Shown piece by piece: positions 1-7,072 of a DNA stretch of 23,576 nucleotides. Source of the DNA: DYFC01 sp041658585 (GTDB taxonomy: Bacteria; Nitrospirota; Thermodesulfovibrionia; Thermodesulfovibrionales; SM23-35); contig JBAZZX010000043.1 of the NCBI GenBank assembly GCA_041658585.1, positions 1 to 23,576 of the forward strand, given 5' to 3'. Made by a program: the position numbers and the translations under genes. The stretch's first letter is position 1, and each line of letters starts with the position of its first letter. A model generated the notes under the pieces. The model did no database searches and was not told where the DNA came from. It saw nothing but the letters and a program-made list of their open reading frames with translations.

Positions 1-35
1 TTCTGCCGCATTATGATTATGTCCTTTCCTGCCAT
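1..35 (-). CDS. Transposase, N-terminal fragment (runs off the window)
   Basis: Only the first eleven complete codons are inside the window. They read MAGKDIIIMRQ from an ATG at 35, and the frame is open to the edge. The start is well supported: the minus strand carries AAGGAGGAGG a few bases upstream. The peptide matches my memory of the beginning of ISNCY-family transposases (M-x-GKDII-x-M-x-Q), DDE-type enzymes that cut and join the element ends. Nothing of the helix-turn-helix or catalytic core can be seen here, so integrity cannot be judged. The rest lies to the left of position 1. Confidence 0.55.
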   Translation of the reverse strand, partial: MAGKDIIIMRQ

Positions 36-74
36 CCTGCCTCCTCCTTAAAAGGAGCAGTTTAGCATTGTGCA

Positions 75-109
75 AATAGGACATTTTCATTTTGCTCTAA
101 TAGGACATT
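75..109. repeat. Pair of AATAGGACATT direct repeats at the insertion-sequence end
   Basis: The 11-base sequence AATAGGACATT occurs at 75-85 and again at 99-109, with starts 24 bases apart. The second copy lies 13 bases from the slt stop codon. Spaced repeats of this sort at an element end commonly serve as transposase-binding sites; that role is inferred. Confidence 0.55.
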
Positions 110-121
110 ATCACGTTGCTG

Positions 122-2035
122 TTACATAATCACATCCCCTGAAGAAAAAAGGCGTTTATATTCAATAAATGTGGTCAAGACCCTTTTGACATAATTTCTT
201 GTTTCAAGATAAGGGATGTCCTCGATAAACTCATCGGCAGATTTATAGCGCCCTGTCTTCAGCCACTTCCTTACAACTTCCTCGCCGGCATTATAGGAGG
301 CGATGGCAGGGGCGTAGGAGCCGAATTCCTTTACAAGGCTGCCGAGATAGAGGGCGCCGACGCTCAGGTTATTCTTAACGTCAAGGATATCATGGGAGCT
401 TTTAATACCGAGCCTGAGTTTCTTATCAAAGCGGTAAGCGGTGCCGGGCATAAGCTGCATAAGGCCCATTGCTCCGGCGGTAGAACGCGCCTCTTCATCA
501 AACCTGCTCTCTTCCCTTACAACGGCAAGGACCAGAAAAGGGTCTATCCCGAATTTTTCAGAAAGCCCTTCTACGATATCCCAATACGCTAAGGGATACA
601 GGAACTGATTCAGTTCCCGGGCGCCCTGGACCTTAACCGCAAGCCTGACCGAATGTTTATATTGTCCGAGTTCCTGCAATTTTGCGCAGATATATTCCAT
701 ATCGTCTATGGAGCTTGTTTTTTTTGAAACATGTATTATCTCTGAAACAGCCTCTTTTAAGAGCCCCAGTTCAAGAAGACTGTCGATGCGTTCAATCCTT
801 TTTCCTGCCATGCTTTTAACCGGGATTACGGTTTTATATTTTTTAAGGCTTGACCGTCCGGCGGTCTCTCCGGGTTTTCCATAAGCAGTTTTACCGTAAG
901 AAACAGCGCCGTAGAAATCACGTTTTTTCTCGACTATTTCAGAAAAGATGTTTGATGCATCTTCCCCGGCCGCATCGAGACTACGTCCCTTCCAGTAAAG
1001 ATATTTGGCGTCCTCGTAAGTATTGTAGAGTTTTGTAAAGACCTCGGACGCCTTTTTATATTCCCCTGCAAGAAAATATGACCACCCGATGCCCCAGAGG
1101 GCGTCTTCTTTTTCCGTCGGATAGTTCTCAATGACTTTCTGAAATAAATCCATTGCTCCTTCAGCATTTCCATCTCTTCTCCGGTCGGAAGCAACAGCGA
1201 TAAGGACGGAAGCCATCCTCTTGTCGCCGGCTTTTAAAAGTTCGTCTTCAGAAGCGTTGATTATATCTTTTTCCCTTGCGCGGTAGCGTGAACGCATTTC
1301 CCGGTATTTCTCATCCGCCTGTTTATAAATCTCTGCCGCCTCGAGGTATCTCTTTTGTTTGAAGAGAGAATGACCGAGTTCAGTCAGAATGCGTTTTCTC
1401 ATGCCGCCTTCATCCTTTGCAAGAGCGGTTCTAAGGGCGGCTTCCGCTCCTTTGTAATCCATTATTACGTTCGACAGGTTTGAGGCGCGCTTTATCAAAT
1501 CTTCCGCGGAAATATCGGAGGGATCCAGTTCGCCGTAAGAGAGTCCGGAAAACGAATTGGCGTTCACATAGATCTCTTTAAATATCTTTTTTGCCCGGTC
1601 TTTCCCGTCGTTCTTACTGAGCCACCGGCCGTAGAAATACTTCATTTCCATATCGCCGGGGTAATCCTTTATATAGGACTCGAACAGATGCTGCAAAGTG
1701 TCCCCGGACACCTCCTCGGCCTCTTTAATTTCCCTTATACGCGCTTTTTTTTCGAGAGAAGAAGCGGGGTATTTCTTTATGAGACTTCGGATCGTTTTCA
1801 GGGACTCATCATGATTTCCGTTTTCATGATAGGCGTCGGAAAGCCACAGGAGAGCATAGTCGCCAAGGAGAGGAAATTCTTTTGCCGCTTGCGACAGGCT
1901 CGCTATAACCTCTTCGTATTTCCTGTTTTCAAGCTGTTCTTTACCTCTTTTAAGGTATTCCCTGCCGTCCGTCTCCCCGGCATAAACAGGCAGGCAAAAG
2001 AGAATAATCAACACGAAGGACACAATGGGTTTCAT
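122..2035 (-). CDS. slt: Soluble lytic murein transglycosylase (Slt type) with TPR-like repeats
   Basis: This 637-aa periplasmic enzyme cleaves the glycan strands of peptidoglycan between MurNAc and GlcNAc, forming 1,6-anhydro ends. A signal peptide covers residues 1 to about 19 (basic start, hydrophobic run, then VYAG). Residues about 25-480 are helical repeats of tetratricopeptide style, matching the superhelical ring of Slt70. The C-terminal SLT domain begins near residue 495 and contains REESRF, with the likely catalytic Glu509, followed by GAMGLMQLMPGTA and ASYNAGE. Length agrees with the Slt70 family. No clear ribosome-binding site precedes the ATG at 2035. The gene lies downstream of the porin in the same direction but is separated by a strong terminator, so it is probably transcribed on its own. 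An insertion sequence abuts its 3' end. Confidence 0.93.
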   Translation of the reverse strand: MKPIVSFVLIILFCLPVYAGETDGREYLKRGKEQLENRKYEEVIASLSQAAKEFPLLGDYALLWLSDAYHENGNHDESLKTIRSLIKKYPASSLEKKARIREIKEAEEVSGDTLQHLFESYIKDYPGDMEMKYFYGRWLSKNDGKDRAKKIFKEIYVNANSFSGLSYGELDPSDISAEDLIKRASNLSNVIMDYKGAEAALRTALAKDEGGMRKRILTELGHSLFKQKRYLEAAEIYKQADEKYREMRSRYRAREKDIINASEDELLKAGDKRMASVLIAVASDRRRDGNAEGAMDLFQKVIENYPTEKEDALWGIGWSYFLAGEYKKASEVFTKLYNTYEDAKYLYWKGRSLDAAGEDASNIFSEIVEKKRDFYGAVSYGKTAYGKPGETAGRSSLKKYKTVIPVKSMAGKRIERIDSLLELGLLKEAVSEIIHVSKKTSSIDDMEYICAKLQELGQYKHSVRLAVKVQGARELNQFLYPLAYWDIVEGLSEKFGIDPFLVLAVVREESRFDEEARSTAGAMGLMQLMPGTAYRFDKKLRLGIKSSHDILDVKNNLSVGALYLGSLVKEFGSYAPAIASYNAGEEVVRKWLKTGRYKSADEFIEDIPYLETRNYVKRVLTTFIEYKRLFSSGDVIM

Positions 2036-2094
2036 ATAAGTATCTTAGCCCAAACAGGATTTATCCGGCAAGCTTAATTAGAAAACCTGAGCGC

Positions 2095-2127
2095 AAAAAA
2101 AAAGCGGGTCTTTCGACCCGCCTTTTT
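2095..2127 (-). terminator. Rho-independent terminator of the porin gene
   Basis: The perfect stem GCGGGTC/GACCCGC (2104-2110 and 2115-2121) closes a TTTC loop. On the minus strand it is followed by nine T residues (complement of 2095-2103). It sits 13 bases past the porin stop codon. A shorter T run (2123-2127) on the other side means it could also act weakly on the plus strand. Confidence 0.93.
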
Positions 2128-2139
2128 GATGATTTACAA

Positions 2140-3531
2140 TTAGAATGTAAGGGCCAGACCGTGAACTGCCTGGGTAACAATCTTCTTTTCCGCTCCATCA
2201 TCAACAAATGCGTCCTCATAGAAATCGCCCGGCTTGAAAATGCCGGCTTCTATAAAGTAGGTAAGGTTTTTTGCGAGCTTGTAAGAAATCTTTGAATCGA
2301 CTTCCCATCCGATTTTCTTCGATACACTGGTGCCAAGTCTGTCTTCCCATGCTCCGGTATCGGTTGCCCTGAGGAGAAAACCGTCAAGGGATATGCTGAG
2401 TTCCTTCATCGGGGTTACGTCAGCACCGAGATTGTAATATGTGGTGTTGGCAATACCGGTATTGGTGGTGTTGCCGGCGCTTGTTGTTGTAAGGACTGCT
2501 TTTGCGGCTGCGGTTCTGACAGTGCGCTCATAAATCTGGGTATAGTGTACAAGCCTTGCGGTTGCTCCGTAGGCCGGGCCCTGGAGGGTCTGGAACTCTT
2601 TGCAATCTTCGTCGTTGTCATCATTGTCGCCGCTACCCATTGCGAAGGAAGCCCTGAGGGCTACAGGGTCAAGCTGATAGCCGAGTTTTGCCATTATTGC
2701 CCAGCCTTTTGCCTTCAGATCAGGTTCTCCGTCCAGACCTTTGGCCTTACCGAACTGCCAGTCGGCTTCCGCCGCATAGCTTAATCCCGCGACTTTACCG
2801 TTAGCGTGGAGGCCTACATTGTTGAAATTGAGACTATCGACATTGACGCCTGAACCGAGGGACGGGCAGTTGCCGTCGCTATGCGCCCATACCCAGTTGG
2901 CGCCGAGGGTGTTGTCCTTATTCAGCATAAATGTTGCGATGAGGACATAGCCGTTGAGATCGTCGGAATGCTCAAATATAGCGCCTTCATTCAGCTTAAC
3001 TGTGCCGGCTGCAAAGTGTAATTCCTTTGTCGGGTCGATCCAGACGAGTATTGCGTCGTCGCCGAATCTCTCATTATTGAGGAACTGTTTCTCGCCTAAG
3101 GAAATCGGCATATGACCGATCTTGATTCCGGCAGGCAGGCCGAGACCGCCGCCGGTATACTGTATCCATGCGCTTCTTACGAGGATGCCGGCATTCGGTT
3201 TTGAATCATAACCGCGTGCTAAATCACCCCAGTAAAAAAGTCCGCTGTTTGGGCCGCTGTCTTTTGACGTTTCTAATTCGACCATACCGCGGACATTATC
3301 CGCAACTTTTGCATCAACAATAATATTGACATTGGTGCTGTAAACAGTGCCCGAGTGACCATCGACAGGCAACACGTTGAGTCCGGAAATACCTGATACA
3401 TTGTCCCAATACCAACCCCTGACAAGGATTTTACCGCCGATTGTGATTTCCGTTTTATCCTCAGCAAAGGCGGTTACTGCAAAACTGAGTATTAAAAGAA
3501 CACCTAATAAAACTGCAAGATATTTTCTCAC
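2140..3531 (-). CDS. Outer-membrane porin-like beta-barrel protein
   Basis: This 463-aa protein has a classical signal peptide (residues 1-23, cleavage likely after TAFA) and a mature part rich in alternating polar/hydrophobic strands with many Gly, Asn and aromatic residues. It ends in Phe, as outer-membrane barrels do for BAM recognition. It is likely a passive channel for small solutes; substrate unknown. Segments such as IKIGHMPISLGEKQFLNNER and a repeated pattern of short strands resemble porins of environmental Gram-negatives rather than a named OmpC/OmpF member. The start is GTG at 3531, chosen because AAGGAGG lies 8 bases upstream. It has two strong tandem promoters and a structured leader of about 210 nt upstream, and an efficient terminator downstream, so it is probably an abundant single-gene transcript. 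Confidence 0.82.
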   Translation of the reverse strand: MRKYLAVLLGVLLILSFAVTAFAEDKTEITIGGKILVRGWYWDNVSGISGLNVLPVDGHSGTVYSTNVNIIVDAKVADNVRGMVELETSKDSGPNSGLFYWGDLARGYDSKPNAGILVRSAWIQYTGGGLGLPAGIKIGHMPISLGEKQFLNNERFGDDAILVWIDPTKELHFAAGTVKLNEGAIFEHSDDLNGYVLIATFMLNKDNTLGANWVWAHSDGNCPSLGSGVNVDSLNFNNVGLHANGKVAGLSYAAEADWQFGKAKGLDGEPDLKAKGWAIMAKLGYQLDPVALRASFAMGSGDNDDNDEDCKEFQTLQGPAYGATARLVHYTQIYERTVRTAAAKAVLTTTSAGNTTNTGIANTTYYNLGADVTPMKELSISLDGFLLRATDTGAWEDRLGTSVSKKIGWEVDSKISYKLAKNLTYFIEAGIFKPGDFYEDAFVDDGAEKKIVTQAVHGLALTF

Positions 3532-3629
3532 TTGCTAACCCTCCTTATTAATATTTTCGAATTGGAAATAATTCTCAATTCTATCCGCCTAAGGCGGCTC
3601 TAACAAACTGCATACAGCGTCCGTTTATT

Positions 3630-3661
3630 TTTCTTGTAGCTATCACCTCCTCTACAAAAAA
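3630..3661 (-). promoter_or_regulatory. Leader hairpin displaying a perfect Shine-Dalgarno sequence in its loop
   Basis: On the minus strand, the arms TTTTTTGTAG and CTACAAGAAA pair over 10 positions (one G-U) around the 12-base loop AGGAGGTGATAG. The loop is nearly the full complement of the 16S rRNA 3' end, yet no ATG, GTG or TTG follows at translation distance. It lies about 100 bases ahead of the porin start codon, inside the predicted leader. Its function is unknown. Confidence 0.55.
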
Positions 3662-3665
3662 TATC

Positions 3666-3682
3666 GGCCTCCCATGAAGGCC
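3666..3682 (-). promoter_or_regulatory. Second leader hairpin, upstream of the porin gene
   Basis: On the minus strand GGCCTTC and GGAGGCC pair over seven positions (one G-U) around an ATG triloop. It stands just before the Shine-Dalgarno hairpin, so the porin leader carries at least two consecutive stems. No poly-T follows directly, so it is not a simple terminator. Confidence 0.5.
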
Positions 3683-3748
3683 TTTTACCATTTAGAAGCT
3701 CTTCTGAGCACACTTTTACCCGAATTATTCCAAAACAAATATGCCAAA

Positions 3749-3778
3749 TTTATAGCATTACTTGGCTTGTTTTGTCAA
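3749..3778 (-). promoter_or_regulatory. Porin promoter P2 (proximal), sigma70-like
   Basis: The minus strand shows TTGACA (complement of 3773-3778), an 18-base spacer and TATAAA (complement of 3749-3754). Transcription would begin near 3742, giving a leader of about 210 nt. The -35 box is perfect and the -10 box has five of six consensus bases. Confidence 0.75.
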
Positions 3779-3782
3779 GAAA

Positions 3783-3812
3783 TTTATATCATTACCCGTA
3801 CGATTTTGTCAA
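3783..3812 (-). promoter_or_regulatory. Porin promoter P1 (distal), near duplicate of P2
   Basis: TTGACA (complement of 3807-3812) and TATAAA (complement of 3783-3788) are again 18 bases apart. The flanking bases match those of P2: both have AAA after the -35 box, GTAATG before the -10 box and TTT after it. The two promoters are offset by exactly 34 bases. Confidence 0.72.
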
Positions 3813-3900
3813 GTTTCACTTAAGCTAAAAGCAAAAAAAAGGCCAGATTTTAAGAAAATAACAATTTATTGCCTTTCTTGGATATAACCTATTGATAAAA

Positions 3901-3929
3901 TTGAGTAAAATAATACATATATCTATACC
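3901..3929 (+). promoter_or_regulatory. Possible promoter of the DUF401 gene
   Basis: TTGAGT (3901-3906), a 17-base spacer and TATACC (3924-3929) form a weak sigma70-like pair in an AT-rich stretch, which would leave a leader of about 115 nt. The rest of 3813-4049 shows nothing else convincing. Low confidence because AT-rich DNA gives such matches by chance. Confidence 0.25.
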
Positions 3930-4049
3930 GCAAAAATGCGTTTGCGACGATATACGCCTTTGTTCTCCTGTAAATGTATATTTTTTTCAACAGGACTGTA
4001 GATTCTATGGATTAAAGGTAAATGTGCAATCTGTACCCGTAAATTAAAT

Positions 4050-5252
4050 ATGCTAAAATGTTGGATGACTGACTTGCTTAAGATCACCCTTGTTTTTGCA
4101 TTCATATTGCTTCTGCTCAGAAAAAAAATGAATATCGGTCTTGTAATGCTGATTGCCGCAACTTTGTTGATCATCCTTTATCAAATGTCAATGGCTTCGG
4201 TAATCTCAACCGTGAAGAGCGCTGTTGCCAATGAGGTAACGATTAAATTAACAATCGCTTTATCTTTTATCAGGATGTTTGAGCTTATTTTAAGAGAACA
4301 CGACGTTTTGACGGAAATGATGAACTCCGTTAAAACGCTATTGAAAAACAGGAAAATCATCACCATATCCATGCCGCTTCTAATAGGACTTATTCCATCT
4401 GTCGGAGGGGCCTATTTTTCGGCGCCAATGGTGGCGGATACAACTCGCGACGTCAAAATGAGTCCCGAAGAAAAAGGATTCATTAATTACTGGTTCAGAC
4501 ACCCCTGGGAATTTATCCTGCCGCTGTATCCCGGAATTCTGCTGGCCTCTGCGATTTCTAAAATCGAGCTGCACTCCCTCATCAAAGCTAATCTTCCATA
4601 TGCAATTCTTATCGTAGTTACGGGCTTCATCTTTGCAATGCATGGCTTTAACGGTTCGGTCAAGCCGGAAAACGCCCTCTCAAAAAAGGGCCTCTGGAGC
4701 TTCTTCCCTATATCGGCAGTACTGCTGCTTGTAGTTTTATTTCATATAGAATTGCATTATGCATTAATTGCCGCAGTTTTGTTGCTATTATTGTTCTACC
4801 GCTATAAACCTCGATCAATTTTCAATGTAATCAAACACGGCGTCTCTCCCGACGTAATCGTTCTGATACTCGGCGTCATGTTTTTCAAGGAAGTAATGGA
4901 GCATACGGGAGCGGTAAGGAACCTGAGCCTGTTTTTCCTGCAGAAAGGCATTCCCGTGTTTCCGATTCTTTTTCTGCTGCCCTTTATTACCGGAATTCTG
5001 ACGGGCCTTACCGTCGGCTTTGTAGGAAGCGCCTTCCCTCTGATAATAAGCATTGCAGGGACTTCCACCGGCACAATATCATTTGCCTTCGTTTCAGGCT
5101 TTTTAGGAGTGCTTTTATCACCGGTTCATATCTGCCTTGTGCTTACAAAAGAATATTTCAAGGCTGATTTATGGGGAATTTACAAGATCATGATCCCCGG
5201 ATGCATCGTCATTTTCATCGCAGCAGTAATTCAATACCTGTTACTTCAATAA
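4050..5252 (+). CDS. DUF401 (TIGR00529-type) integral membrane protein
   Basis: This 400-aa protein consists almost wholly of hydrophobic segments, about ten predicted membrane spans. It carries the family's hallmark loops: GLIPSVGGAYFSAPMVADT near residues 111-130, the following WFRHPWEFILPLYPG, and GLTVGFVGSAFPL in the second half. The two-half arrangement resembles ion/solute transporters of the IT superfamily, but the substrate is not known. Length fits the family (about 390-400). The start is uncertain: neither the ATG at 4050 nor the in-frame ATG at 4065 has a good ribosome-binding site. It diverges from the porin and converges on rtcB; its stop codon lies inside the left arm of a large inverted repeat. 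Confidence 0.8.
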   Translation: MLKCWMTDLLKITLVFAFILLLLRKKMNIGLVMLIAATLLIILYQMSMASVISTVKSAVANEVTIKLTIALSFIRMFELILREHDVLTEMMNSVKTLLKNRKIITISMPLLIGLIPSVGGAYFSAPMVADTTRDVKMSPEEKGFINYWFRHPWEFILPLYPGILLASAISKIELHSLIKANLPYAILIVVTGFIFAMHGFNGSVKPENALSKKGLWSFFPISAVLLLVVLFHIELHYALIAAVLLLLLFYRYKPRSIFNVIKHGVSPDVIVLILGVMFFKEVMEHTGAVRNLSLFFLQKGIPVFPILFLLPFITGILTGLTVGFVGSAFPLIISIAGTSTGTISFAFVSGFLGVLLSPVHICLVLTKEYFKADLWGIYKIMIPGCIVIFIAAVIQYLLLQ

Positions 5253-5357
5253 AAAGCAAGGGTTCAAGGATTCGAGTGGTCACGGATTCAAGGGGAGAAT
5301 TTATTCTTGTTTTTGTTTACCCGCGAACCCTTGAATCCTTGAACCCTTGCTTTTTAT
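5249..5357. terminator. Large inverted repeat, bidirectional terminator between DUF401 and rtcB
   Basis: The arms at 5249-5273 and 5333-5357 are exact inverted copies over 25 bases. Inner sequence continues the pairing imperfectly, leaving a loop of under 60 bases. Each arm ends outward in an A or T run (GCTTTTTAT on either strand), so both convergent transcripts would meet a hairpin plus U tract. The stop codons of DUF401 (5250-5252) and rtcB (5354-5356) both lie inside the arms. Confidence 0.8.
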
Positions 5358-6799
5358 CCTTTTATCACCCCAAGCGGTCTGAGTCTTGCCACCTTTATTG
5401 AGATGCCGGCGCGATGCACTACCTCCACGACATTCGATACGTCTTTATATGCCTCTGACATCTCTTCTGCGAGCGTCTCCCGTCCTGCAGACCTGACAAT
5501 GATGCCCTTGTCTTCCATCTCACGCCATATCTTACGGCCCTTTGCCCTTTTTATGGCCTGATGCCTTGACATGATTCTACCGGCTCCATGGCAGGTTGAG
5601 CCAAAAGTCTCTTTCATAGCTTTTTCCGTTCCGAGGAGCACAAACGAGGCCCTGCCCATATCTCCCGGTATCAGGACCGGCTGACCGATAGGTCTGTAAA
5701 TCTCCGGTAATTCAGGATGCCCCGGAGGGAATGCCCTTGTAGCGCCTTTTCTATGGACAATAAGTTTCGTTTTCCTGCCGTTCACTTCATGGGTTTCAAC
5801 CTTTGCAATATTATGGGCTACATCATAAATAAGCGACATGCCAAGTTCACGGGGAGATAACCCAAGGACCTTCATGAATGTTTCCCTTGACCAATGCATG
5901 ATGCACTGTCTGTTCGCCCAGGCATAATTGGCGGCAGCCCTCATCGCGGCAAGATAATCCTGTGCCTCGGGGCTTTCAAAGGGCGCGCAGGCAAGCTCTT
6001 TATCGGGGAGTTCAATTTTATATTTATTTGCTGCCCGTTCCATAACCTCAAGAAAATCCGTGCAGACCTGATGGCCGAAACCGCGGGAACCCGTATGTAT
6101 CATTACCGTGATTTGATCTCTGAAAAGTCCGAGACTGTTTGCGGCTTTCTCGTCATAAATCTCGTCGACATACTGCACTTCAAGGAAATGGTTCCCTGAA
6201 CCGAGCGTGCCCTGCTGGGACCTGCCCCGCTCATAGGCCTTATTGCTTATAAGAGAAGGGTCTGCGCCTTCAATGCATCCGCCGGACTCTATTTTTTCAA
6301 GGTCTCCGGATTCCCCAAAACCCTGTTCAACCGCCCATTGTGCCCCTTTTTTCAGGATCCTTTTTTGATCATCCGGTCCAAGACGCACCTTTCCTTTTGA
6401 TCCTACGCCTGAGGGGATTTCATTGTAGAGGACACTGACAAGGTCCTTTATTTTTGCAGCGACGTCATCCTTCCGGAGATTACTCCTTAGAAGTCTCACT
6501 CCGCAATTGATGTCATATCCGACCCCTCCGGGCGATACGATCCCGTCTTTCAGATCGAAGGCGGCAACGCCTCCGATTGAAAAGCCGTATCCCGTATGCA
6601 CATCCGGCATAGCCATAGAAGACCCTACAATACCGGGGAGTGTAGCCACATTCGCAACCTGGTCTATTGCCTGTATTTCCAGAACTTTTTCAAGCGCCTC
6701 ATCAACATAAATAATTCCGTTCACTCTCATTCCCTGTTTGTAATCAACAGGGATTTCTATCCTGGTGCTGTCAATCCTTCTGACTTTTTCTAAACCCAT
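5354..6799 (-). CDS. rtcB: RNA-splicing ligase RtcB (3'-phosphate/5'-hydroxyl RNA ligase)
   Basis: RtcB joins RNA 2',3'-cyclic phosphate or 3'-phosphate ends to 5'-hydroxyl ends, using GTP and Mn2+ through a histidine-guanylate intermediate. Starting at the ATG at 6799 (MGLEKVRRID) gives 481 aa, the length of archaeal-type RtcB; upstream in-frame ATGs would add an unusual 12-residue tail. Manganese-binding and active-site motifs are intact: PDVHTGYGFSIGG, GVGYDINCGVR (Cys99), GSGNHFLEV, MIHTGSRGFGHQ, YDVAHNIAK and CHGAGRIMSR, whose His is the guanylation site. Its activator archease is encoded on the same strand at 9014-9430 but separated by an opposite-strand gene. The stop codon lies inside a terminator-like inverted repeat. 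The ribosome-binding site (GAAAGG, 7 bases upstream) is modest. Confidence 0.95.
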   Translation of the reverse strand: MGLEKVRRIDSTRIEIPVDYKQGMRVNGIIYVDEALEKVLEIQAIDQVANVATLPGIVGSSMAMPDVHTGYGFSIGGVAAFDLKDGIVSPGGVGYDINCGVRLLRSNLRKDDVAAKIKDLVSVLYNEIPSGVGSKGKVRLGPDDQKRILKKGAQWAVEQGFGESGDLEKIESGGCIEGADPSLISNKAYERGRSQQGTLGSGNHFLEVQYVDEIYDEKAANSLGLFRDQITVMIHTGSRGFGHQVCTDFLEVMERAANKYKIELPDKELACAPFESPEAQDYLAAMRAAANYAWANRQCIMHWSRETFMKVLGLSPRELGMSLIYDVAHNIAKVETHEVNGRKTKLIVHRKGATRAFPPGHPELPEIYRPIGQPVLIPGDMGRASFVLLGTEKAMKETFGSTCHGAGRIMSRHQAIKRAKGRKIWREMEDKGIIVRSAGRETLAEEMSEAYKDVSNVVEVVHRAGISIKVARLRPLGVIKG

Positions 6800-6861
6800 A
6801 GCTTTGCCTTTCATTAAAATATTTCTGAATAGCAATTTACAAACAGAATCAAAGCGTATTT

Positions 6862-6994
6862 GTAATCCTTCAGTTGCGGGTGTTTAAATCCTCCCCTTTG
6901 CAAGGGGAGGTTGGAGGGGTTTTTGAAAAATAATTAAAACCACCCCTACCCCTCCTTGCAAAGGAGGGGATTAAACCCGTAACTGAAGGATTAC
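6862..6994. repeat. Family A palindromic intergenic element, copy 1
   Basis: This 133-base element has 20-base terminal inverted repeats (6862-6881 and 6975-6994, 19 of 20 matching, core CTTCAGTTACGGGT). Inside are two perfect 21-base hairpins: 6890-6910 (CCTCCCCTT-TGC-AAGGGGAGG) and 6949-6969 (CCCCTCCTT-GCA-AAGGAGGGG). A second copy, inverted, lies at 17770-17912. No coding capacity. It has the build of a MITE or REP-type element. Confidence 0.8.
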
Positions 6995-7072
6995 GCACAA
7001 TTTGCAATTTTATATGTTTTATTATATAAGTTAATCATGAGGAATATTGATGTATTTTAAAAGGATTATGCA

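Larger units (their letters stand above)
1..111 (-). mobile_element. End of an insertion sequence, probably ISNCY-type, cut by the window edge
   Basis: The left edge holds the upstream end of an insertion sequence running out of the window. What is seen: two copies of AATAGGACATT (75-85 and 99-109), typical of terminal repeats, followed on the minus strand by a strong ribosome-binding site and the start of a transposase-like reading frame at 35. The outer boundary is not defined because the other end and the target duplication are not visible; I place it just left of the slt stop codon at 122. Assignment to ISNCY rests on memory of how such transposases begin, so the family is less certain than the presence of an element. 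Confidence 0.6.

Noticed and set aside
1688..2077. 129-codon frame on the plus strand over slt
   Set aside because: It lies antisense to the slt TPR region, has no domain-like composition, and the slt frame has clear homology.
3630..3720. Known riboswitch (cyclic di-GMP, preQ1, fluoride) in the porin leader
   Set aside because: I compared remembered core motifs and found no match; the leader is described only as structured.
6800..6835. Longer N-terminus for rtcB from ATG 6835
   Set aside because: RtcB proteins begin at MxLEKVRRID, which corresponds to ATG 6799 and gives the normal length of 481 aa.
6862..6994. Possible CRISPR array or attenuator from the palindromic blocks
   Set aside because: Only two different hairpins per element, no regular repeat-spacer pattern, and the same element recurs far away in the opposite orientation.
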